This document shows positions 7,722-17,139 of a stretch of 64,000 bases of DNA, piece by piece. Under the pieces are notes generated by a model. It did no database searches and was not told where the DNA came from. It worked only from the letters and a program-made list of their open reading frames with translations. Position 1 is the stretch's first letter, and each line of letters opens with the position of its first letter. Source of the DNA: Nocardioides oceani (GTDB lineage Bacteria > Actinomycetota > Actinomycetes > Propionibacteriales > Nocardioidaceae). A program made the translations under genes and the position numbers. Location: contig NZ_JAUHJQ010000001.1 in assembly GCF_030412965.1 (NCBI RefSeq), forward strand, positions 150,643-214,642, in the 5' to 3' direction.

Positions 7722-8884
7722 TCAGTAGCCCTCGGGTGGCGCCACCATCTCCAGGCGTACGCCGAGCAGCCGGACCGGCCGGTCCCGCTCCACCCGGTCC
7801 AGCAGCCCGGCGGCCGCGTCGGCCAGGACCGCCGGGTCGTCCGTCGGCGCCGGCAGGGTGCGGCTGCGGCTGGTGGTGAGGAACGGCCGGTAGCGGACCT
7901 TGATCCCGACCCGGGCCGCCGGGCGCCCCTCGGCCTCGATGTCGGCCGCGGCGGCCCGTGCGAGCCGGCGCACGGCCGCCTCGACCTCCGCCCAGTCCTC
8001 CAGGTCGACCTGGAAGGTCTCCTCCCGTCCGTGCGCCCGCGGCACGTACGGCGTCGGGTCGACCGGGCTGCTGTCCACGCCGCGCCCGAGCCGGCGGTAC
8101 CACGGGCCCATCGTCGGGCCGAGCTCCGCCGCCAGCAGGCGCACGTCGGCCGCGGCCAGGTCGGCCACCGTGTGGATCCCGAGCTCCGCCAGCCGCTTGG
8201 CCGTCCGCCGCCCCACGCCCCACAGCGCGTCGGTCGGCCGGTCCCCCATGACGGCGGACCAGGTGTCCTCGGTGAGCCGGAACGTCCCCCGCGGCTTGCC
8301 GAAGTCGATGGCGATCTTCGCGCGCAGCTTGTTGTCGCCGATGCCGACCGAGCAGTGCAGCCCGGTCGCCTCCAGCACCGCCGCCCGCACCTGCTCCGCC
8401 AGCTCCTCGGGGCCCGTGGCGGTCCCGGCGGTCTCGGCGGTCCCCGTCGTGCCGGCGGTGCTGGTGGGGTCCCTCCCCCCACCCCCTCCGCTGCCTGGGC
8501 GACGGCCGGGTCGACGGCGAGGAACGCCTCGTCCCAGCCGAGCACCTCGACCACCACCGGAGCGCCGTCCCAGGTCACCGCGCGCAGCGTCGCCATGACC
8601 TCCGCCGACGCCGCGTCGTAGGCCGGCTTGTCGACCGGCAGGAACACCGCGTCCGGGCACCTGCGCGCCGCGACCCGCAGCGGCATCCCGGAGCCCACGC
8701 CGTGCGCCCGGGCCTCGTACGACGCCGTCGACACGACCCCGCGCTCGGTCGGGTCCCCGCGGCCCCCGACGACCACGGGCCGGCCTGCGAGCTCGGGGCG
8801 CCGGAGCACCTCGACCGCGGCGATGAACTGGTCGAGGTCGACGTGCAGCACCCACCCCGTCCGCGGGTCGCGCGCCCTCGTCAT
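7722..8884 (-). pseudogene. dinB: DNA polymerase IV (DinB2 type), interrupted by a frameshift
   Basis: The N-terminal part (ATG 8884, HVDLDQFIAAVE and a catalytic WDEAFL) is in one frame. The rest, from about GPEELAEQ through SVGIGDNK, the helix-hairpin-helix and little finger to GVRLEM, is in another. The switch falls in G runs on the coding strand (plus-strand C6 at 8475-8480 and C5 at 8482-8486), and one missing base explains it. Otherwise length and motifs are complete for a Y-family polymerase. The usual aromatic steric-gate residue is Ile, as in the DinB2 branch that tolerates ribonucleotides. The ATG overlaps the stop of the FUSC gene. It may be a sequencing error, a recent pseudogene or a phase-variable gene. 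Confidence 0.8.
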
Positions 8885-9990
8885 CGCGGCGGGGGCGGCA
8901 GGGCGTTGGTGGACTCCATCTGGTCCATGCCGGTGATGAGCAGCAGGTCGACCACGATCGAGCGCAGCTGCACCAGCACGACCTCGGCGTTCATCTCCGT
9001 GGCGCGCTCGACCCGGCCCGAGGCGTCGCCGACCGCCAGCAGCGCCCCGCGGGCAGCCTCCGGGGTCCGGTCCGCCTCCAGCTCCTCGGCCACCCGGTCG
9101 GCGGCCTCGGCCACGTCGCGGGCCAGCCGCGCGTAGGAGGGCGGCACCGGCCGCCGGTGGTAGGCCAGCACCGCCACCTGCCGCACGAGGACCCGCGTGC
9201 TGCGCAGGGCGCGGTCCAGCGGCTCGACCAGGTCGCTCATCCGGCGCAGGCCCGCCCGGTGACGGACCCGGAACGGCGAGGACGCCACGACCGACCGGCC
9301 CTCCTCGGCGGCCGCCTGCAGCTCGCGGATCAGCCGGTCGGTGGACCGCGCGTCGCTGAGCAGCGCCATCCCGCGCTCGGAGGCCCCGTCGTGCATCACG
9401 TCGGCCGCCGAGCGCATCAGCGCGGCGATCTTGCGGATCACCACCGCCGCCTGCTCGCGGGGCCGGCGCAGCGGCGCCGAGGGGACCGCCGTGGCGGCCA
9501 CGAGCGCGACGGCGCCGCCCACCAGGGCGTCGGTCCACCGCACCAGTGCCGCACCGGGGTCGGGCACCAGCGTGGAGACGACGATCGCCTGCACGGCCGC
9601 CTGGGTGACGACCAGCTGCCCGCCGTCGAGGAGGAACGCCGTCGACATCGCCAGGGCGACCACCAGGACCAGCTGCCACGCGCCGGTGCCGATCTGGAGG
9701 GTCAGCAGGTCCCCGATGAGCACACCGACGGCGACGCCGACCGTGACCTCGGCGACCCGCCGCAGCCGCTGGCCGTAGGAGGTGCCGAGGCTGACGACCG
9801 CCGCGACCGGCGCGAAGAACGGGGTGGGGTGGCCGAGCAGGTCCGCAGCCACGAACCAGGCGACCCCGGCGGCCACCGCGCACTGGCCGATCTGCCAGCG
9901 CTTGGCCGACAGCCGGGCCAGCCGCGCGCGCAGCGACGTGCGGCTCCGGGCCCGCAGACGGTCGACCGGCCCCGGCTCGTGCATGCCCAC
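8881..9990 (-). CDS. FUSC-family membrane protein
   Basis: 369 residues from GTG 9990 (ATG 9984 is an equally good start; neither has a clear ribosome site). A basic N-terminus is followed by about six hydrophobic segments between residues 30 and 170, with PTPFFAPVAAVVSLG typical of the fusaric-acid/aromatic-acid exporter family, then a long helical cytoplasmic domain. The family is linked to export of aromatic acids, but many actinobacterial members are uncharacterised. Its TGA overlaps the dinB ATG, so translation of the polymerase is coupled to it. Confidence 0.75.
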   Translation of the reverse strand: MGMHEPGPVDRLRARSRTSLRARLARLSAKRWQIGQCAVAAGVAWFVAADLLGHPTPFFAPVAAVVSLGTSYGQRLRRVAEVTVGVAVGVLIGDLLTLQIGTGAWQLVLVVALAMSTAFLLDGGQLVVTQAAVQAIVVSTLVPDPGAALVRWTDALVGGAVALVAATAVPSAPLRRPREQAAVVIRKIAALMRSAADVMHDGASERGMALLSDARSTDRLIRELQAAAEEGRSVVASSPFRVRHRAGLRRMSDLVEPLDRALRSTRVLVRQVAVLAYHRRPVPPSYARLARDVAEAADRVAEELEADRTPEAARGALLAVGDASGRVERATEMNAEVVLVQLRSIVVDLLLITGMDQMESTNALPPPPR

Positions 9991-10103
9991 GATCGTGCCA
10001 GACCGGTCGACCCCTCACCCCACCCCTCACCCCGCCCCTCACCCGGTGTCTCCGTGCCGCCACGACCGGCCCGACCAGCCGGCGCCGCGCGCGCGGCCCG
10101 GCG

Positions 10104-10511
10104 TCAGGACGCCGAGGCCTGCGACCGCGCGTAGTTGATCGCCCGCTTGATCTCGGCGAGGTCGCGGTACCAGGTGCGCACCTCGCTGCGGCACCGGACG
10201 CGGGCCACCTCGGTGTCGTACTCGTTGCACTCCGCGCGAGCCTCGGAGTCGGTCGGCGGGAACTGCTCGCTGCCGTCGTACCGCCGGATCTCGAAGCCGT
10301 TCTGCTTGTCGCCGGTCACGCTGACGATGGTGCTCGGCACCGGCTTGTAGACCTTGTCCTCGCCACCGGTCGCAGTCCCCGCGCCCGCCAGCGCCGCACC
10401 GCCGGCGACCCCGCCGACGACCAGTCCCGCCAGGACCCCCGCCACCGCCCCTGCCAAGCCCACCGTGCCGACCGTGCCCGTCGCCGCCCGCGTCCCGTTC
10501 CGCATGCCCAT
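10104..10511 (-). CDS. Small exported or membrane protein, unknown
   Basis: 135 residues from ATG 10511, preceded by GGGAG at good spacing. A single Gly/Ala-rich hydrophobic segment (residues about 12-45) is a signal anchor or signal peptide. The remaining 90 residues are hydrophilic, with Cys in ECNEY and RCRSE that could form a disulfide outside the cell. It lies upstream of and in the same direction as FUSC-dinB, but 114 bp away. No family recognised. Confidence 0.6.
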   Translation of the reverse strand: MGMRNGTRAATGTVGTVGLAGAVAGVLAGLVVGGVAGGAALAGAGTATGGEDKVYKPVPSTIVSVTGDKQNGFEIRRYDGSEQFPPTDSEARAECNEYDTEVARVRCRSEVRTWYRDLAEIKRAINYARSQASAS

Positions 10512-10611
10512 GTCCGTCTCCCGAGGAGTCACGCACCGGCCAGTTCCGGTGCGAGCAGGACGCTAGGGACGCCGGCCGACCCGGCGGGCTGCTCCGTCGC
10601 CCGGCTGTGGA

Positions 10612-10642
10612 GGCCGGCCCCGGGGGCCGGCCTGTGGACGAC
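10612..10642. repeat. GC palindrome with adjoining CTGTGGACGAC motif
   Basis: Arms GGCCGGCCCC and GGGGCCGGCC form a tight hairpin, followed by CTGTGGACGAC at 10632-10642. The same 11-mer or its complement occurs at 20797-20807 and 52400-52410, each time in a gap before a gene. Function unknown; it resembles one half of an actinobacterial DnaA box. Confidence 0.45.
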
Positions 10643-10753
10643 AGGTGGGCAGGCGTGCGGACGCGCCCTTGTGGCAACCGTCACTGCGAGCCACACTCGC
10701 CCCCACACCGCCGCGCCGGCCCGCCGGCACCCGTCGCCACCGAAAGGCCCTCC

Positions 10754-12163
10754 GTGGTCACTCCGATCGACCCCACCTCGCTGGCCTTCCTCATGGCCGA
10801 GAACCGCAGCATGCCGATGCACGTCGGCGGACTGCAGCTCTTCGAGAACCCCGAGGGCGCGGGGCCGGACTACACCCGGCAGATGTACGAGTGCATGCGC
10901 GACGTGGACGAGATGTCGCCGCTGTTCCTCAAGCGGCCCTACCGCTCCCTGCGCACCGCCGGCCAGCTGGTGTGGAAGCAGGACGACCAGTTCGACGTCG
11001 ACCACCACGTCCGGCACAGCGCGCTGCCGCAGCCCGGGCGGATCCGCGAGCTCCTCGACCTGTGCGGCCGGCTGCACGGGACCCGGCTCGCGCGGGAGCG
11101 GCCGCTGTGGGAGGCGCACGTCATCGAGGGCCTCCACGACGACCGGGTGGCGCTCTACACCAAGGTCCACCACGCGCTCGTCGACGGCGTCTCGGCCATG
11201 CGGCTGCTCCAGAGCGTCCTCAGCGACGACCCCGACGAGCGCGGCATGCGCGCCCCGTGGGACGCCCACCCCCGCTCCGGCGCCGAGCCACGCGTCCGCG
11301 ACCGCTCGCCGGTCGACCTCGCCGAGGTGCCGGTGCAGGCGCTGCGCAGCGCGCTCGGCCTCACCGCCGAGGCGGCCGGCCTGCCGGCCGCGGTGGTGCG
11401 GACCCTCACCAAGGGCCTGCGCAACGAGACCTCGGCGCTGTCGCTCTACGCCCCGCGCACCATCTTCAACCAGCGGATCACCGGATCCCGGCGGTTCGCC
11501 GCCCAGGACTGGCCGATCGCCCGGCTTCGCGCGATCGGCAAGGCGACCGGGACGACCATCAACGACGTCGTGCTGGCCATGTGCAGCGGCGCGCTGCGGG
11601 CCTACCTCCGCGAGCTCGACGCGCTGCCCGACTCCTCGCTGGTCGCCATGGTCCCGGTCGGCCTCAACGCCAAGCAGTCGCACATCGCCAACCCCGACGG
11701 CGGCAACGCGGTCGGCGCGGTGATGGTGCAGCTGGCGACCAACCACGAGGACCCCGCACGCCGGCTCGACCTCATCCACGGGTCGATGCGCGACGGCAAG
11801 GAGGCGCTGTCCTCCATGACGCCGATGCAGATCGTGGCCATGAGCGCGCTCGGGCAGGCACCGGCGATCCTCACGCCGGCGCTGCGGCTGCAGGGGCTGC
11901 TCCGACCGCCGTACAACGTCATCATCAGCAACGTCCCGGGACCGCGGTCGACCCGCTACTGGAACGGCGCGCGGCTCGACGGCACCTACCCGCTGTCCAT
12001 CCCGATCGACGGGATGGCGCTGAACATCACCTGCACGTCGTACGACGACAAGATGGCGTTCGGCGTGACCGGCTGCCGTCGCACCGTCCCGCACCTGCAG
12101 CGGCTGCTCGTGCACCTCGACGACGAGGTGGCCGCCCTGGAGAAGGCCGCCGGGGTCGCCTGA
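10754..12163 (+). CDS. Wax ester synthase / diacylglycerol acyltransferase (WS/DGAT)
   Basis: 469 residues from GTG 10754, which follows GAAAGG; the upstream extension of the open frame looks non-coding. The family starts with PIDPTSLAFLMAENRSMPMHVGG, as here. The acyltransferase motif HHxxxDG is at H139-H140 to D144-G145, and the C-terminal motif NVIISNVPGP is intact. These enzymes make triacylglycerol or wax esters from acyl-CoA in lipid-storing actinobacteria. The gene is alone, converging on the methyltransferase with three bases between stops. Confidence 0.92.
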   Translation: MVTPIDPTSLAFLMAENRSMPMHVGGLQLFENPEGAGPDYTRQMYECMRDVDEMSPLFLKRPYRSLRTAGQLVWKQDDQFDVDHHVRHSALPQPGRIRELLDLCGRLHGTRLARERPLWEAHVIEGLHDDRVALYTKVHHALVDGVSAMRLLQSVLSDDPDERGMRAPWDAHPRSGAEPRVRDRSPVDLAEVPVQALRSALGLTAEAAGLPAAVVRTLTKGLRNETSALSLYAPRTIFNQRITGSRRFAAQDWPIARLRAIGKATGTTINDVVLAMCSGALRAYLRELDALPDSSLVAMVPVGLNAKQSHIANPDGGNAVGAVMVQLATNHEDPARRLDLIHGSMRDGKEALSSMTPMQIVAMSALGQAPAILTPALRLQGLLRPPYNVIISNVPGPRSTRYWNGARLDGTYPLSIPIDGMALNITCTSYDDKMAFGVTGCRRTVPHLQRLLVHLDDEVAALEKAAGVA

Positions 12164-12166
12164 GGC

Positions 12167-13354
12167 TCAGCCCCACCCGACCCGCTCGTCGAGGCCGCCG
12201 CCGAGCAGCCGGTCAACGGCCCGCAGCCGCGCGCGGGTGATGTCGGCGACCGTCAGCAGGCCGGCGGCGTGCGCGTTGGACCCCGGTCGGGTCGGCTCGG
12301 CGGAGTTGACCGAGACGCAGGTGCGCGTGCCGCCGTCGGCGGCGTTCGCCAGCGCTACCGCGTGGCCGGTGGTGCCGCTGCCGGCGAACGGGTCGAGCAC
12401 GACCGCGTCGGGCGGCATCGTGCCGAGCACGCGGCGTACCAGCCCGGTCGGCTTGGGCGACTCGAAGACGTGCCCGACCAGCTCCTTGAGCTCGGCGACG
12501 GCGGTGTCGGTCGAGCCGACCTCCTCGGCCAGCCAGATGGTCGGCAGCTTCTTGCGCCGGCCGCCGTCGCGGTGGAGCCAGTCGCGCTGGAAGACGTCGA
12601 CCCGTTCGCCGCCGCGGCCGCGGACCACCCGGCAGACCAGGTCGCCGGGGCGCTCCTCGATCAGGGGGCGACTCCACCGCCACACCGCTGGACGGCCGTC
12701 GCCGAAGACCGGCGCGACCTCGACCGCCCCGGCGAACGGCGCCGTGGCGACGCGGCCGCCCGCGGGGTCGCCCCAGAGCGGGAAGTGCAGCGTCGGCGAG
12801 GTGACCGGGTTGAACTTCTTGTTCGTGTTGCGCAGCGGCAGGTGCCGGTAGCGGCGCCCGCTCCCCTCGTCGAGCAGCGGGAAGTCGCGCTCGTCGACCG
12901 TCTCCGCGCTGCTCGCGTCCAGCGCCGTCCGGCGCGCGTCGCGGGCGTAGACCAGGAGGTACTCGTGGCTCGTCGCGAAGCCGCGCCCGAGCTGGCGGCC
13001 CTTGGGGTTGAGGTTGACCACCACCTGGGCGAGGAAGTTCTGCTCCCCCATCACCTCGTCGAGGAGCAGCCGCAGCCGCGCCGCCTCGTTGTCGTCGATG
13101 CTCACGAACAGCGCGCCGGTCTCCCGGAGCAGGTCGTGGCACGCCTCGAGCCGCGGGCGCACCATCGCGGCCCAGGCGTCGTGACGGCTGCCGGGCCGGC
13201 CGCCCGCGTCGCGGAAGTCGTCGCGGTAGGCGAAGTCGTGGCCGGTGTTGTAGGGCGGGTCGGTGCAGACCAGGTCCACCCGCTCCCCCGCGGCCGCCAT
13301 CGCGCGCAGCACGTCGAGGTTGTCGCCCTCCACGAAGGTGTTCCACGGCCGCAC
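12167..13354 (-). CDS. Orphan site-specific DNA-adenine methyltransferase
   Basis: 395 residues from GTG 13354. Catalytic motif IV DPPY is at 32-35, ahead of the SAM-binding motif DPFAGSGTT at 321-329. That order is the beta class seen in type III Mod and related N6-adenine methyltransferases (PF01555). A target-recognition region of about 150 residues lies between. No endonuclease or helicase subunit is adjacent, so it is an orphan that may mark DNA for regulation, or the remains of a restriction system. It diverges from the metalloprotease gene. Confidence 0.88.
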   Translation of the reverse strand: MRPWNTFVEGDNLDVLRAMAAAGERVDLVCTDPPYNTGHDFAYRDDFRDAGGRPGSRHDAWAAMVRPRLEACHDLLRETGALFVSIDDNEAARLRLLLDEVMGEQNFLAQVVVNLNPKGRQLGRGFATSHEYLLVYARDARRTALDASSAETVDERDFPLLDEGSGRRYRHLPLRNTNKKFNPVTSPTLHFPLWGDPAGGRVATAPFAGAVEVAPVFGDGRPAVWRWSRPLIEERPGDLVCRVVRGRGGERVDVFQRDWLHRDGGRRKKLPTIWLAEEVGSTDTAVAELKELVGHVFESPKPTGLVRRVLGTMPPDAVVLDPFAGSGTTGHAVALANAADGGTRTCVSVNSAEPTRPGSNAHAAGLLTVADITRARLRAVDRLLGGGLDERVGWG

Positions 13355-13417
13355 CCGGCAGACCCTAGGTCCGCAGGGGTGGGGTTGCGGGGACGCCTGC
13401 CGGGTCACCATGAGGAC

Positions 13418-14170
13418 GTGGACCACCGCGAGCCCCGCCGGCACGGCCCGGTGCTCCCCGGCATCCTCGTGGCGCTCGCCCTCGCGGGGCTGGTCCTGCT
13501 GCGCGACCCCGGTGCCAGCGGCGACCGGCTGCGGGAGCTGCTCGGCACCCAGGAGCGGCGCGCCGAGGCCGTCGCGCTGCCGGCCGGCACCGGCGAGTAC
13601 GCCTTCGCCGCCACCCAGCCCGGCTCCGAGGAGCCGGTCAGCTGGAACCCCTGCCACGACATTGAGTACGTCGTGAACCCGGCCGGTGCACCGAGCCACT
13701 GGCCCCGGCTGGTCGAGCGCAGCATCGCGACCGTCTCCGAGGCCACCGGCTTCCGCTTCGCCTACGGCGGGGAGACCGACGACCGGAACTTCACCGACCG
13801 GATCGGCGCGCTGGGCCGGTCCGCCCCGGTCCTCATCGGGTGGGCCGACGCCGAGGAGGTCGACGACCTCGCCGGCGACGTCGCGGGCGTCGGCGGCGCG
13901 GCGTACCTCGAGACGCCCGGGCGCTGGTCGTACTCCACCGGCATGGTCGTCCTGGACACCGACGTCTTCGTCGAGCTGCCCGACGGGTCCGACCCGCGGG
14001 CGCTCGACCTGCAGGCGGCGATCCTCGACCACGAGCTCGGCCACGTCGTCGGCCTCGGGCACGTGCACAGCCGCGAGGAGCTGATGTACGCCGACAACGT
14101 CGGCCGCACCTCCTTCGGCGCCGGCGACCGGCGCGGGCTGGCGCTGCTCGGCGCCGTCCCCTGCTCCTGA
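13418..14170 (+). CDS. Membrane-anchored or secreted metzincin zinc protease
   Basis: 250 residues from GTG 13418. A basic start and one hydrophobic segment (residues about 10-25) anchor or export it. The zinc site HELGHVVGLGH is at H205, H209 and H215 with Glu206 as base, and a Met follows in EELMYADN as the Met-turn, so it belongs with matrixin-like M10 metzincins. NPCHDIEYVVNP and GGAAYLE are common to actinobacterial members. Substrates are probably extracellular proteins. It is followed by another secreted enzyme gene but with its own upstream region. Confidence 0.78.
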   Translation: MDHREPRRHGPVLPGILVALALAGLVLLRDPGASGDRLRELLGTQERRAEAVALPAGTGEYAFAATQPGSEEPVSWNPCHDIEYVVNPAGAPSHWPRLVERSIATVSEATGFRFAYGGETDDRNFTDRIGALGRSAPVLIGWADAEEVDDLAGDVAGVGGAAYLETPGRWSYSTGMVVLDTDVFVELPDGSDPRALDLQAAILDHELGHVVGLGHVHSREELMYADNVGRTSFGAGDRRGLALLGAVPCS

Positions 14171-14248
14171 CCGCGTGACCTCGGCCCCGGCGGCACGTTG
14201 ACCGAGCGGTCACACGTCCCACCCGCCTCGCCGATCGACAGGGTCCCC

Positions 14249-15838
14249 ATGCGCCGTACCGCCGCCTCGCTCGCCGCCTCCGTCGCCCTGCTCGCCGGCG
14301 GGCTCGCCACCGCCGCCACCGGCCCGGCGAGCGGAGCACCCGCGCCGACCACGACGGCCACCGCCGCCGCGACCGCGAAGGTCCCTGCGAAGGTCACCGC
14401 GCGCGACGCCTGCCTGCAGAGCGTCCCCGAGCCGGGCGAGAGCGCGGAGGTGGACATCTGCTACACCGTCTTCCGGCCCGCCGGCGCCACGGCGAGGCGC
14501 CCGGTCCCGATGGTGATGCACAGCCACGGGTGGGGCGGCCAGCGCGCTGAGCAGGGCGAGGTCCAGGCGTTCCTGGACGCGGGGTACGGCGTGCTGACCT
14601 TCGACCAGCGCGGGTTCGGCGTCTCCGGCGGGCACGCGCACGTCGAGGACCCCGCGCTCGAGGGCCGCGACGTCCGCGCTCTCGTCGACGTCGTCGCCCG
14701 GCTGCCCTGGGTGCGGATGGACGGCCCCGGCGACCCCCGCCTGGGCGCGATCGGCGGCAGCTACGGCGGCGGGTACCAGTACGTCGGCGCGTTCGAGCTG
14801 CTCCGCACCCGGGGCACGCCCGTCTTCGACGCCCTCGCCCCGCAGATCACCTGGCACGACCTGAGCCAGAGCCTCGCGCCGAGCGGCGTGGTCCGCACCG
14901 AGTGGGCGCTGGCGCTGAGCGCGGCCTCGCTGCCGAGCGACGCGCTCCCGGCGAACGTCTACAAGGCGCTCGTCGAGGGCGCGGCGCTGGGCGTGTGGCC
15001 CGACGGCTCGATCCCCGGCACCGAGGACATGGTGCGGTTCTTCCGTAAGAACGGCCCGAAGTGGCACGTCGACCACGGCCGCCGCCTCGACATCCCGATG
15101 CTGCTCGGGCAGGGCACGACCGACGGCCTGTTCCCGCTCGAGCAGGGCTTCCGGAACTGGCAGCGGGCGATGACCGACCGGGCCCGCCGCCGCAGCATCT
15201 TCGTCGCCTACAACGGGGGGCACGTGCTCCCCGCGGTCCTCCCGGCGGGCACCACCGCCGACACCGACCCGTGCAGCCGGAAGCTGGCGGGCGGCGGCTT
15301 CGAGGACCTCAACGTCCGCTTCTTCGACCAGGTGCTCAAGGGCCGGCGCACGGGCCTCCGCGGCTTCGGCCGGATGCACCTCGCCACCCCCGGCGACCGC
15401 TGCACGACGATCGCCTCCCCGGCGGCGAACACCGCGAGGCGGATCGGCACGGTGGCGACGCTCGAGGGTGTCGGCACGCCGCTGTCCTACCCGGTCGCCG
15501 CCGGACCGGTCCGCGTCGCCGGCACGCCGTACCTCACCGGGCGGCTCACCGCGCTGGGCGTGCAGAACCGGGCGTTCCTCGGCCTCGCCGTCGGCACCAG
15601 CCCCCTCGACGCGCGGCTGGTGCAGAACAACGTGCTGCCCATCAACGAGCCGACACCCGTGGTCGGGCAGCAGCGGCGCGTGGCGCTGCCGTCGGTGGCG
15701 GTCGACGTGCCGGAGGGCCAGCAGCTGTACCTGATGGTCACGCCGATCTCGGACACCTTCGTCGGGATGGGCTCGCGGCTGCCGGGCGCGGTCACGATCG
15801 AGGACACGGTCGTCCATCTGCCGGTGGTGGGCCGGTGA
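14249..15838 (+). CDS. Secreted alpha/beta hydrolase, CocE/X-Pro peptidase-like
   Basis: 529 residues from ATG 14249, chosen because a clear signal peptide (RRTAASLAASVALLAGG, cleavage near SGA-PA) starts here; an upstream TTG gives no better start. The hydrolase core has SHGWGG as oxyanion region, nucleophile Ser171 in GGSYGGG, DQRGFG before it, and a C-terminal beta-rich region like the CocE/X-prolyl dipeptidase sandwich. It should act outside the cell on an ester or peptide. Substrate unknown. Confidence 0.75.
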   Translation: MRRTAASLAASVALLAGGLATAATGPASGAPAPTTTATAAATAKVPAKVTARDACLQSVPEPGESAEVDICYTVFRPAGATARRPVPMVMHSHGWGGQRAEQGEVQAFLDAGYGVLTFDQRGFGVSGGHAHVEDPALEGRDVRALVDVVARLPWVRMDGPGDPRLGAIGGSYGGGYQYVGAFELLRTRGTPVFDALAPQITWHDLSQSLAPSGVVRTEWALALSAASLPSDALPANVYKALVEGAALGVWPDGSIPGTEDMVRFFRKNGPKWHVDHGRRLDIPMLLGQGTTDGLFPLEQGFRNWQRAMTDRARRRSIFVAYNGGHVLPAVLPAGTTADTDPCSRKLAGGGFEDLNVRFFDQVLKGRRTGLRGFGRMHLATPGDRCTTIASPAANTARRIGTVATLEGVGTPLSYPVAAGPVRVAGTPYLTGRLTALGVQNRAFLGLAVGTSPLDARLVQNNVLPINEPTPVVGQQRRVALPSVAVDVPEGQQLYLMVTPISDTFVGMGSRLPGAVTIEDTVVHLPVVGR

Positions 15839-15844
15839 TCGGCT

Positions 15845-15850
15845 TAGCCT
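15845..15850 (+). promoter_or_regulatory. -10 box for a leaderless gene
   Basis: TAGCCT lies 7 nt before GTG 15858 with no ribosome binding site between, placing the transcription start at the start codon. The box lies directly after the stop codon of the preceding hydrolase gene. Confidence 0.55.
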
Positions 15851-15857
15851 TGCGCGG

Positions 15858-17117
15858 GTGCGCGCCCGACTCTCCCTGACCGCCGGCGCACTCGCCTGTG
15901 CGCTCACGCTCCTCACCACCGGCGCGACCGCCGGCGCCGACCCGAGCAGCACACCGGGGCGCGGGCCGGACCTCGGCGCCGAGCGCGGTCCACGGCACAC
16001 CTCGGACGACCAGCCCGGCCTGCTCGCGCCGGTCGTCCCGGGGCTGCTCCGGCAGGCCGGGGGCCTCACCCGCACCGACCCGGTCCGCTCGGCGGTGGCG
16101 CCCGGCGTCACGCTGACCCGCTGGGACGAGGCCGACCCGCGGGGGCCGCAGCGGTTCTCGCTGTTGACCGTCGACCCGTCGGTCCCGGGCGTCTCGCTGG
16201 ACTACGCCGGCGCGCGACGGGTCTCCGGCACCGCCACGCTCCCGACGCTGCTGTCACCGGCGTACGCCGGCACCGGCACGGTCGCCGGCGTCAACGGCGA
16301 CTTCTTCGACATCGGCGACACCGGCGCGCCGCTGGGCACCGGCCGGGACGTCGAGCGCGGCGTCCTCCACGCCCGCGCCTCTGGCTGGACCTCGTCGTTC
16401 TCCATCGACGCCCAGGGCCGTCCCGACGTGGGCGAGGTGCCGTTGCGCGCCAAGGTGACCCAGCGGCCGGCGATGCGGATCACGAACCTCAACTCCCCGT
16501 TCGTCGAGCCCGGCGGCATCGGGATCTACACCGGGGCGTGGGGCACGACCTCCGGCTACCGCGTCACCAGCGGCCAGAAGCGGGGCGTGCGGATGGTGCT
16601 GGTCCGGGGCGGCAGGGTCGTGCGGACCAAGGCGCGCCTCTCGAGCGGCGAGCGGATCCGGGGGGTGCTGCTCGTCGGGCGGGGTCCCGGCGCCCGGGCG
16701 CTCGGCACCCTGCGCAAGGGCGCGCGGCTCGACGTGCGCTGGTGGCTGCAGGGCGCGCCGCGGATGGCGATCAGCGGCAACAAGGTGCTCGTCCGCGACG
16801 GTGTGGTGGAGGTCGTCGACGACCGCGAGATGCACCCGCGCACCGCGATCGGCATCGACCGCGACACCGGCGAGGTGCTGGTCCTGGTCGTCGACGGGCG
16901 CCAGACGTGGAGCCGCGGCGCCACGATGGTCGAGCTGGCGGCCGCGATGATCGACCTGGGCGCCGACGAGGCGCTCAACCTCGACGGCGGCGGCTCGACC
17001 ACGATGGTCACCCGCGGCGCCGACGGCCGGCTCGGTGTCGTCAACACCCCCTCCGACGGCCACCTGCGCCAGGTCGCGAACGGCCTGCAGGTGCGGTACC
17101 GGCCGCCGGCCGGCTGA
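15858..17117 (+). CDS. Secreted phosphodiester glycosidase (NAGPA domain) protein
   Basis: 419 residues from GTG 15858 with a signal peptide ending near ATAGA. The NAGPA domain (PF09992) occupies about residues 140-415, with GVNGDFFD, MHPRTAIGID and the glycine-rich NLDGGGSTTMV motif near the end. The human relative uncovers mannose-6-phosphate by removing GlcNAc from a phosphodiester; bacterial members are thought to act on cell-wall or exopolymer sugars. It follows the CocE-like gene by 19 bp but has its own -10 box. It converges on a lipoprotein gene. Confidence 0.82.
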   Translation: MRARLSLTAGALACALTLLTTGATAGADPSSTPGRGPDLGAERGPRHTSDDQPGLLAPVVPGLLRQAGGLTRTDPVRSAVAPGVTLTRWDEADPRGPQRFSLLTVDPSVPGVSLDYAGARRVSGTATLPTLLSPAYAGTGTVAGVNGDFFDIGDTGAPLGTGRDVERGVLHARASGWTSSFSIDAQGRPDVGEVPLRAKVTQRPAMRITNLNSPFVEPGGIGIYTGAWGTTSGYRVTSGQKRGVRMVLVRGGRVVRTKARLSSGERIRGVLLVGRGPGARALGTLRKGARLDVRWWLQGAPRMAISGNKVLVRDGVVEVVDDREMHPRTAIGIDRDTGEVLVLVVDGRQTWSRGATMVELAAAMIDLGADEALNLDGGGSTTMVTRGADGRLGVVNTPSDGHLRQVANGLQVRYRPPAG

Positions 17118-17139
17118 GCCGGGCCTGTCCTTCCCCGCC

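Noticed and set aside
5867..10063. A 1398-codon minus-strand frame
   Set aside because: It is an open frame caused by high GC. Parts coincide with the N-terminal half of dinB, but the remainder runs antisense to real genes with domain motifs.
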